Shown here: positions 53,226-60,456 of the stretch, in pieces
Numbering within the stretch: position 1 is the first letter of the stretch
Layout: every line of letters begins with the position of its first letter
Assembly (NCBI GenBank): GCA_016712345.1
Contig: JADJRH010000001.1
Coordinates: 1,736,001-1,800,000, forward strand
Source: Polyangiaceae bacterium
GTDB lineage: Bacteria > Myxococcota_A > Polyangia > Polyangiales > Polyangiaceae
Direction of reading: 5' to 3'
DNA length: 64,000 bases
Made by a program: the position numbers and the translations under genes
The notes under the pieces: generated by a model
The model's database searches: none
What the model was told of the DNA's origin: nothing
What the model saw: only the letters and a program-made list of their open reading frames with translations

Positions 53226-54167
53226 ATGCACCTGCTCGTCACGGGCGCCGCCGGCTTCATCGGCTCCCATCTCGCTGAAGCTCTTGCCCGAGCGGGCCAC
53301 CGCGTGGTCGGCCTTGACGCGTTCACCGATTTTTACGACCGCTCGCTGAAAGAAGAAAACGCCCGCGCTGTCACAGCGGCCGGCGGCGAAGTCGTGCGGC
53401 TCGACCTTGCCACCGATGATCTCTCCTTGGTGGTGCGCGGCATCGACGCCGTGTTTCATCTCGCCGCTCAGCCGGGCCTTTCTGCGCGCACAACATTTGA
53501 CGACTACGTGCGCAACAACCTCGTCGCCACCGGCCGATTGCTCGCCGCGATTGAAAGTCACGCTCCCGCCGCACGCTTTATCAACATCAGTACATCGTCT
53601 GTATACGGCGCACTCGCCACGGGTGATGAACTCACACTCCCCGCGCCCACATCGGCGTACGGCGTCACAAAACTCGCCGCGGAACAGCTTGTGTTATCGC
53701 GCTTTCGTGAAGGTGCTCTCGCCGCATGTTCGCTCCGCATTTTCAGCGTGTACGGCGCCCGTGAACGCCCCGATAAATTGTTTGCGCGCCTCATTCGCGC
53801 GGTGCTCACCGGCACAGCCATCCCGCTTTTTGAAGGCAGCGAGCAACACTACCGCTCGTTCAGCTACATTGCAGACATTGTTTCCGGCATCACAAAAGCC
53901 TTGGATCAATGGGATATTGCGCGCGGTGAGATCTTCAACATCGGCACCGACGTAGAAATCACCACCGGCCAGGCGCTCGCCACCGTCGAACGCCTGCTCG
54001 GCAAAAAAGCCTTCCTTGAAAGGCTTCCGCGCCGCCCCGGCGATCAACTCCGCACCCACGCCAACATCAACAAAGCGCGCCGCCTCCTCCACTTTGCGCC
54101 CAAAACATCGCTCGAAGAAGGCCTCGCCGCCGAGATCGCGTGGACAAAAAGCACCGGCCGTTATTGA
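53226..54167 (+). CDS. NAD-dependent sugar epimerase/dehydratase
   Basis: A 313-residue extended SDR from ATG 53226. NAD binding is VTGAAGFIGSHLAEALARAG; the catalytic motif is ISTSSVYGAL with YGVTK. It resembles UDP-glucose/UDP-galacturonate 4-epimerases in layout (GLDAFTDFYDRSLKEENA). The substrate should be a nucleotide sugar for the surface glycan. It is divergent from the CapD operon. Confidence 0.85.
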   Translation: MHLLVTGAAGFIGSHLAEALARAGHRVVGLDAFTDFYDRSLKEENARAVTAAGGEVVRLDLATDDLSLVVRGIDAVFHLAAQPGLSARTTFDDYVRNNLVATGRLLAAIESHAPAARFINISTSSVYGALATGDELTLPAPTSAYGVTKLAAEQLVLSRFREGALAACSLRIFSVYGARERPDKLFARLIRAVLTGTAIPLFEGSEQHYRSFSYIADIVSGITKALDQWDIARGEIFNIGTDVEITTGQALATVERLLGKKAFLERLPRRPGDQLRTHANINKARRLLHFAPKTSLEEGLAAEIAWTKSTGRY

Positions 54168-54336
54168 CGCATACGGGTTCTTCCTAAACACCGTTGCATT
54201 GATCAGGTTCTTTTTTTGGTGCGGTACCCCCCTGCTGTCAGCCCTCCAGAGCTTATTTTGCATACGCGGTGGTACTCGACCCGCCGCCGTTGCCAACGCC
54301 GTGTCGACGCGCACCGAAAATGGTAATCGGCCCGCC

Positions 54337-55638
54337 ATGAAGACCACCGCTTTGGTGCTTGCTGCGCTCACTGCGTCGATTGCGATTGGAGGGTGCAACT
54401 GCACAGGCAATTCGGGATCGAATGCCGGCGCAACCGGGGGGGTGGGTTCGGGGGCGGCCGCGACAGCGGCCGCCCCCGAACCCACCCTCACCCAAAAGGC
54501 CTCCAAACTCCAAAACGGCTTGGCGGTGGATCTTTCGGCCGGCGACTGCGGCGATCAAATCGCCCTCGCCGTGCACCTCGGCGTGGGGATCGACAACGAC
54601 CCTGAAGGCCGATCCGGCATGGTGAACCTGATCGGGCGCATTCTCGCAACCACAGCACCCGCCGGAAAAGCCGCGCGCACCGTTGAAACCGGGTCCGACT
54701 TTACGGTGTACACAATCACCGCGGCGGCCGAACCGCTCATCGCCGAACTCGACGACGCGGCAGCGTGGATGACAAAACCAACGGCAACCGAAGCCGATTT
54801 TGATCGCGAGAAAAAACGGCTGCTCGACGACATTGGGCAGCTCGCAGGCAACAACGCAGCGGCGACCGCAAAAAGTTTGGCCGAAGAAGCGGTGGTTCCC
54901 ACGCGCGGAAACGGCAAGCGGCTCGGCGTAGCCAAAGAGGTGGAAGCGATCACGTTTGCCGAACTCACAGCGTTTTGGCAGGCGCACGTGGCGGCGGGCA
55001 ACGCACGGATCGCGGTGGCCGGCGCCTTTGATGTCGAAAAAGTTCGCGCCAAGATCGAGACCGCGTTCGGCGGTTTGCCGGCGGGCTCGCCGCCCAACCG
55101 CCGAACCGCGGGCGAAGCGACTGTGAAAGGTACACTTGTGATGGGCGAAACGCCCAAAGCGGTGGCCATCGCGGTTCCAGCGCCGGAGCCGAAAGACCCG
55201 CTCTTTGCGCCGTTTTTGGTGCTCGCGGCGCGCCTCGTTGAAAAGCCCGCAACCCCGCGCACGTGGGAAGCGCATTACGATCCGCTCAAACGGCCCGAAG
55301 TGCTGCTCATCACGGGGCCGGTGGGGGACGCCGAACAGGCGGAGCCGGCCGCGGCGCGCATGCGCGCCGAGGCCGGCTCCGCCCTTTCGGCGCCCGTAAC
55401 CGCCGACGACGTAACGCGCGCGTACACAGTGTTCGGCCTGTTTTTAGAGCCCGAACTCAACAAGGTGGCGATGTGCAAAAACGACGCGCGCGCGTTCGCG
55501 GTGGGGAGGGCGCGGCGAACGCTCGCCGCGCCCCCCCCACCCGCCATCACCGTCACCGCCGATCAACAGCGCGAAGCGGCGGCGCTTTTCGATGCGAAAC
55601 ATTCCGCGGCGGTCATCGCCGGCGGCGCCATTCGCTGA
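54337..55638 (+). CDS. M16 peptidase-like lipoprotein, active site absent
   Basis: ATG 54337 begins the lipoprotein signal MKTTALVLAALTASIAIGGC (Cys20), followed by an Ala/Gly linker. The 400-residue remainder has the M16 (LuxS/MPP-like) fold order: LAVHLGVGIDNDPEGRSGMV, then AFWQAHVAAGNARIAVAGAF and AFGGLP. The HxxEH zinc motif that should follow the first segment is missing (SGMVNLIGRIL instead), so it is probably a non-catalytic partner. A 22-bp perfect inverted repeat lies in the linker codons. No active M16 gene is adjacent here. Confidence 0.65.
   Translation: MKTTALVLAALTASIAIGGCNCTGNSGSNAGATGGVGSGAAATAAAPEPTLTQKASKLQNGLAVDLSAGDCGDQIALAVHLGVGIDNDPEGRSGMVNLIGRILATTAPAGKAARTVETGSDFTVYTITAAAEPLIAELDDAAAWMTKPTATEADFDREKKRLLDDIGQLAGNNAAATAKSLAEEAVVPTRGNGKRLGVAKEVEAITFAELTAFWQAHVAAGNARIAVAGAFDVEKVRAKIETAFGGLPAGSPPNRRTAGEATVKGTLVMGETPKAVAIAVPAPEPKDPLFAPFLVLAARLVEKPATPRTWEAHYDPLKRPEVLLITGPVGDAEQAEPAAARMRAEAGSALSAPVTADDVTRAYTVFGLFLEPELNKVAMCKNDARAFAVGRARRTLAAPPPPAITVTADQQREAAALFDAKHSAAVIAGGAIR
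54440..54487. repeat. 22-bp perfect inverted repeat inside the lipoprotein linker
   Basis: Arms 54440-54461 and 54466-54487 are perfect complements around a GACA loop. They begin GGGTGGGTTCGGGGGCGGCC and end in the complement. The sequence encodes the Ala/Gly-rich linker, about 100 bp after the start codon, and could form a very stable mRNA hairpin. Confidence 0.7.
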
Positions 55639-56050
55639 TCGAACCGATTCGCCGATCGAAACGCACGCGCGGCGTTGTGTACACATTGTGGAACCTCGTC
55701 CTTCATCAAGCGATGGCAGCCCGCCCACGCTTTGCGAAGCACGGCGTCAGGTCTTGTCGTGACGTCCCAGCGGTCGTTGCCCGTCGCCGCATGGAAAAGC
55801 GAAAAGCGTGGCCTTTCAGTTTCTCTACATGGAGTTCTGTGGCCACGGCAGCCACGACGAAAACGAGAGTGCGGCGAGCCCGCTGGCTGGCTCGTTGCAA
55901 ACACTTGAAGTCGCCAAACGCCGCCGGTCGGAGCCGCAGCGTTTGCCGGCTCCGCGCGAAACAAGCGCTTTTTGCCGAGTTTGGCGCCGCTTTATCAGGA
56001 CAAAACAGCGGTCCGCGAGTTGCTGCCATGTGCGCACCGAGAGGTGCATC
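55639..56050. other. Intergenic region with dispersed repeat
   Basis: About 410 bp without a real gene. It starts with a GTGTACAC word at 55677 and then holds repeat copy C (55748-55895). The reading frame running into the next gene crosses the repeat and is non-native. Confidence 0.5.
55748..55895 (+). repeat. Dispersed repeat, long copy C
   Basis: Aligns with copy B (32645-32790) across about 150 bp, with long identities at TGGAGTTCTGTGGC and AGCCACGACGAAAACGAGAG, and its first 30 bp match copy D at 11466. Confidence 0.65.
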
Positions 56051-57118
56051 ATGCCTGTCACAGACACTGCAACGGGAGCGGTCAAAGAAACAAAGCGGGC
56101 GCGATCTTCGCGCGGATCCAAAGATCGCGAACGCGCCGAACGGATACGCGACCACCACGCGCACGAGCTGCGTTCGGCATGGCTCGCCGAAGAGGGGACG
56201 CGAACCTCAAAAGCCGCCGCGACAGCGTTGGAGCGGTTCAACCATGGGAGAGCGTTGGCAGCGGCCGCGGCGCGCGCCGACGATTTCGTCGCCAAGAGTT
56301 TGGCGCTTCGAAGCGAAGGGCCGGCGGGTGAAGGCGTTCGATTGGACCCGGAAAAGCTGCGCGAGATCGCGGAGCACTTTCGCCGCGAGCCCATCGATTT
56401 TGTCCCGGTGACGCCTCAAGATTGGGGGCCCGAGCCCGTAATTTTGGAGAGCCCGGCCACCCTCTCCGTCGGCGAAGAAGCGACGGTCACCGGGATCGAC
56501 TTCGGCACGAACGGCACGATGTGGCTGAAGATCGGCGAGCACCGGTTTGATGTGAAAGCGCTGCAATGGAGCAACAACGCAGTGCGATTTGTGATCCCTC
56601 AAACAACCCAGGGGATCGCGCTCCACTCGGTGGGAAGGTTGTGGCTGCGGCGCGAAGACAACGGAGAACGCGACGCCGTGGGCGTGAACGTTGTGCCGCG
56701 CGTGAGCGTTGTGGGGTTTCGAAAGTTGGTTGAAGAACACGGCACCAACGCGCTGACGCAGGACTATTTAAAGGCGTTTGAGCTGTCGTCGGCACCGGTA
56801 CCAATTGGGTCGGAGCCGTGGAGTTACGAAGATCGCGTGTTCAGCGACACCGAGGGCTCATACATGGTGTCGCGCGCCGCGGTGATCTTGTCGTTTTGGA
56901 GCGCATACGGGGTGTGGCCTTTTGACGACGCGGCGAAGTGCGCGATCGTGGAAGGGCCAACCACGGATCCGAATACGCGTGTGCGGTCGCTCCGAGTGAC
57001 AGTGAGCGACGACTATCACTGGGACTTTTCGCTGTGCGCCGACTTCTTCATGGTGGTGCCGCTGGGGTTTTCGATCCCGCCTGAGTGGCACGTGAACATC
57101 CCCAACACCGTGCCGTAG
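56051..57118 (+). CDS. Protein with IPT/TIG-like domain, unknown function
   Basis: A 355-residue protein from ATG 56051, which has a GAGGTG ribosome site 4 bases upstream. Residues 1-120 are helical and charged. A central immunoglobulin-like domain (LSVGEEATVTGIDFGTNGT, ALQWSNNAVRFVIPQ) follows the IPT/TIG pattern. The C-terminal third is aromatic-rich with SYEDRVFSDTEGSYMVSRA and DDYHWDFSLCADFFM. No signal peptide is seen, so it is probably cytoplasmic. No family was recognised for the C-terminal third. Confidence 0.6.
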   Translation: MPVTDTATGAVKETKRARSSRGSKDRERAERIRDHHAHELRSAWLAEEGTRTSKAAATALERFNHGRALAAAAARADDFVAKSLALRSEGPAGEGVRLDPEKLREIAEHFRREPIDFVPVTPQDWGPEPVILESPATLSVGEEATVTGIDFGTNGTMWLKIGEHRFDVKALQWSNNAVRFVIPQTTQGIALHSVGRLWLRREDNGERDAVGVNVVPRVSVVGFRKLVEEHGTNALTQDYLKAFELSSAPVPIGSEPWSYEDRVFSDTEGSYMVSRAAVILSFWSAYGVWPFDDAAKCAIVEGPTTDPNTRVRSLRVTVSDDYHWDFSLCADFFMVVPLGFSIPPEWHVNIPNTVP

Positions 57119-57426
57119 GTCGCTCGTGACCGAGCGCGCGCCCCACACCTCGCTCGTGGCCCGTGCACGTCTCGCGGATGCGGCTTATCCCGAGCGCCCG
57201 CAGACGGGGCCCCTTGCCCGCCCGCAGTGGCGCATGGGGCCCAAGCCGCACCGCTCGATCGCGCACGGGCCACTCGCTCAGCGTTTGCGCGCTTCGGTCA
57301 CTCGCTACCTTTGCCACCAAGCCGCACCGCTCGATCGCGCACGGGCCACTCGCTCGGCTGCCCCCAAACCGCACCGCCAGAAAAAATCTCCCGCATAAGA
57401 GGCTTTTTCTTGAGCAAAGCCTCATT
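57119..57426. other. Non-coding stretch with 39-bp direct repeat and hairpin
   Basis: Holds two 39-bp direct copies (57241-57279 and 57317-57355, with CCGCACCGCTCGATCGCGCA in both) and a hairpin GAGGCTTT...AAAGCCTC at 57399-57423. Nothing coding is recognised. Confidence 0.5.
57241..57355. repeat. 39-bp direct repeat, two copies 76 bp apart
   Basis: Both copies begin CCAAGCCGCACCGCTCGATC and end GGGCCACTCGCTC. The shared block is identical over 39 bp. Function unknown. Confidence 0.8.
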
Positions 57427-57684
57427 GGACCTCGTGCAGCGGTTGCAAACACCCTGCTGAGGCGTCACCAAGCCCCGTGCAGAGTCTGTGGTCCCCTTGA
57501 TGACCGTTCATCAAGCCGCTTGCAGCGCTTGGGCTGGGCTTGGTGAGCGCTCTCCAAACGGTTTGCAACGCTTGGGAGGGGGTTGGTGATGGGTCACCAA
57601 GTGCCGTGCAGCGCTTGAGTGGGGCTTGATGACGGCTCACCAGGGGGAGAGCGGGTCTTGCGCGGGCCTTGGTGACGGTTTTTG
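57427..57684. repeat. Tandem array of six 43-bp units
   Basis: Six units of exactly 43 bp start at 57427, 57470, 57513, 57556, 57599 and 57642. The most conserved positions are the GTGCAG block near base 8, GCTTG near 16 and CTTG-x-TGA-x-x-G with TCACC at the end. Unit divergence is substantial, but the period does not slip. The period is not a multiple of three, so it is not a protein repeat. There are no distinct spacers, so it is not a CRISPR array. Confidence 0.8.
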
Positions 57685-57696
57685 AGGCTGCGCGGC

Positions 57697-57773
57697 TCTC
57701 CCCCGCCCGGTCCGCGAGCACGCGCAGCGCGCGCAGCGAGCCGGGCTTGGGGGAGAAGACGGGGCGAAGCCCC
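57697..57773. terminator. Inverted repeat and GGGGCGAAGCCCC hairpin downstream of the giant gene
   Basis: TCTCCCCCGCCCGG (57697-57710) pairs with CCGGGCTTGGGGGAGA (57741-57756), and GGGGCGAAGCCCC lies at 57761-57773. They follow the stop of the minus-strand giant gene by about 145 bp and may end its transcript. No T tract. Confidence 0.4.
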
Positions 57774-57917
57774 GGCGTGTGGGGGCACCAGCTGGGGCTT
57801 CAGCGCTGAGTGCGGAGGAAGGAGCCCGCCGCGGGAAACGGCGGGCTGAGCCCGGATGATTTATGAGGCGATTGTGCGAGAGGCCCCGTGAATCGTCCGG
57901 GTTGGGAATGGGCGTGA

Positions 57918-60456
57918 CTACGCGGCGCGACGGCGACGGCGGCGAGCGACGATCGCTGCGAGGGCGAGGATGGAGAGTCCGGCATAGGTGGAGGTGCTGT
58001 TGTCGTTTTGAGCCACGCGGCAGCCGCAACCACCGTCACCACCACCCGGCGGTTCGTCTCCGCCTTCAGGCACTTCAAACGTGAGCACTTCACCGAAGGC
58101 CATGCCGGCGTCGTTTTCTGCGATGGCGCAGAAGTAGTAGGTGCCTGCGTCGAGGCCGGAGAGGGCTTCAGAGTAGGTCACGTCTTTTTGGTCGGTGCCT
58201 AGGTCTTGACCGTCGGCCGAGGGGACGCGCGTGCCGAAGGTGTCGTTGCAAGCACCGGGGTCTTCTGCGGCGTAGCGGAACCAACCGAGCGTGGGCGAGC
58301 CCTTGGGATTGGCTGTGCCGTTGATGGTGGCGTCACCGGCGGTGGTGCCAAGGATGGCAGGCGTGGTGACGACCGTGGGCGGCACGGCAGTGGTGGTGAA
58401 GGAGAGAACCTCTCCGTATTCAGCACCCGCCGAGTTTTCGGCGGCGGCGCAGAAGTAATAGGTGGTGTTGGGGTTGAGGTCGGTGAGGGTCTCGGCAAAG
58501 TCGACAGGGTCGTTTGCGGAGCCGAGATCGGTGCCGCCGGTTTGCGGGACGCGGATGCCGAACGAGTCATCGCAGTTGCCCGGATCTTCGGTGCCGAGGC
58601 GGAAGTCGCCTGTGGCATCGGAGCCGTTGGGCGCGGCGTTGCCGTTGAGCGTGGCGGCGGCGTCGGTCACGTCGGTGGCGTCTTGGGTGACGACATCGGG
58701 CGGGGCCGCGCCGGTGACGAAGAAGCCGAGTTTGCCGATGGCTTTGCCCTGCGAGTTTTCGGCGATGGCGCAGTAGTAATATTGGGTGCCGGGTTCGAGA
58801 CCCATGAGCGCCTCTTTGAAGGCGACGGGGTCAAACCCGTTGCCGAGGATGGTGCCGCCCATTTGCGGGACGCGGGTGCCGAAGGTGTCGTCGCAGTTGA
58901 CGGGGTTGGTGGCGCTGTAGCGGAACCAACCGGTGGAGAAGTCACCGTTGGGAACGGCCGACCCGTTCATGACGGCGGAGTCGGCGGTGACGAGTGTGGC
59001 GGGCAAGGTGGTGACGGTGGGCGGCTCGGCGTCTGTGGTGAAGCTGAGAACGTCACCGAAGGCTTTGCCGCTCGGGTTTTCTGCGATGGCGCAGAAGTAA
59101 TAGGTGGTGCCGGGCTGGAGCATGTCGAGCGCTTCGGAGTAGTCGACGTCGTCGATGCCGGAGCCTACGTCGGTGCCGCCCGTGGTGGGGGCGCGGGTGC
59201 CGAAGGTATCGTTGCAATTGCCCGGGTCGGTTGTGTCGTAACGGAACCACGCGGTGGTGGGCGCGTCGTTGGGGTTGGCTGTGCCGTTGAGGGTGGCCGT
59301 GGTGCTGGTGATGCCGGTGGCGTCGACCGTTTTGACGGCAGGCGCGCTCTTGGTGGTGAAGGAGAGGATTTCACCGAAGCTCTTGCCGACCGCGTTTTCA
59401 ACGATGGCGCAGTAGTAGTAGGTCGTGAACGGCGCGAGGCCGGTGAGGATTTGTTGGTAGGCGATGGGCATGCTGCCGCTGCCGAGAACGGTGCCACCGA
59501 CGCCCGGAGCGCGGGTGCCGAAGGTGTCGTCGCAGGTGCCTGGGTCGATGGTGTCGTAGCGGAACCAGCCGGTGGTTGCCGATTGGTTGGGCGTGCCGGA
59601 GGCGTTGAGCGTGGCGGACACGGTGCCGACGTTGGTGGCGGGGTTGGTGACGACGGCCGGTGCGGCCGGCGTGGTGAACGAGAGCACGGCGCCGAAGCCG
59701 AGGCCCTCGGTGTTTTGCGCGATGGCGCAGAAGTAATAGGTGGAACCCGGGGTGAGGCCCGTGAGCGCCTCAGAGAAGGGCGCCGCGGTGTTGCCGGAGC
59801 CGAGATCGGTACCGCCGGCGACCGGTGCGCGGGTGCCGAATGTGTCGTTGCAGGTGCCGGGGCTGGTGGTGTCGTAACGGAACCAACCCGTGGTGGCTTG
59901 GCCCTTGGGATTGGCTGTGCCGTTGACGGTGGCGCCGGTGCTGGCGACCGCTGTGGCAGCGGTGGTGGTGACGATGGGCACCGACGGCGTTGTGAACGAG
60001 AGCACGGTGCCGAAGGCTGTTCCGACCGCGTTTTGCGCGATGGCGCAGAAGTAATAGGTGGTGCCGGGGGTGAGGTTGATGACCGGCTGCGAGTAGTCGA
60101 CCGAGGTGGAGCCGGCGCCGAGGGCTGCGCCGCCTGCGGCCGGGGCACGCGTGCCGAAGCTGTCGTTGCAGCTTGCGGGTTGGAGCGTGCTGTAGCGGAA
60201 CCAACCGGTGGCCGATGCGAGGTTGGGGTTGGCGCTGCCGTTGAGATCGGCCGAGGTGGCGGTGATGTTGGACGCGGCCACGGTGGTGACGCCGGGCGCG
60301 CCAGTGGTGGTGAAGCTCATCACCGTGCCGAACGAGGTGCCGGCCGAGTTGGAGGCGATGGCGCAGTAGTAATACGTGGTGCCGTTGGTGAGGCCGCTGA
60401 CCGCCTGCGAGTACGAGACCGCAGCCGAGCCGGCGCCGAGGGCGGTGCCGCCGCTC
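57918..60456 (-). CDS. Giant repeat protein, C-terminal part with MYXO-CTERM tail
   Basis: The downstream part of one gene split by a one-base insertion at 60457. Seven to eight domains of about 106 residues, each with the signatures ATLNGTANP, GWFRYDTT, a Cys in CNDTFGTRAP and a second Cys in TTYYFCAIA, are followed by a Gly-rich linker, GGCGCRVAQND, a hydrophobic helix (STYAGLSILALAAIVA) and ARRRRRRAA. The last features are a MYXO-CTERM sorting signal, so the protein should be displayed at the cell surface. The repeats resemble fibronectin type III domains with one disulfide each. Divergence between units increases toward the C-terminus. Confidence 0.8.

Noticed and set aside
55808..56050. 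Upstream extension of the IPT/TIG-like protein
   Set aside because: It is translated from repeat copy C; the GAGGTG site and ATG at 56051 are better.
57427..57684. Possible CRISPR array
   Set aside because: Units are contiguous and degenerate without unique spacers, and no cas gene is in the window.
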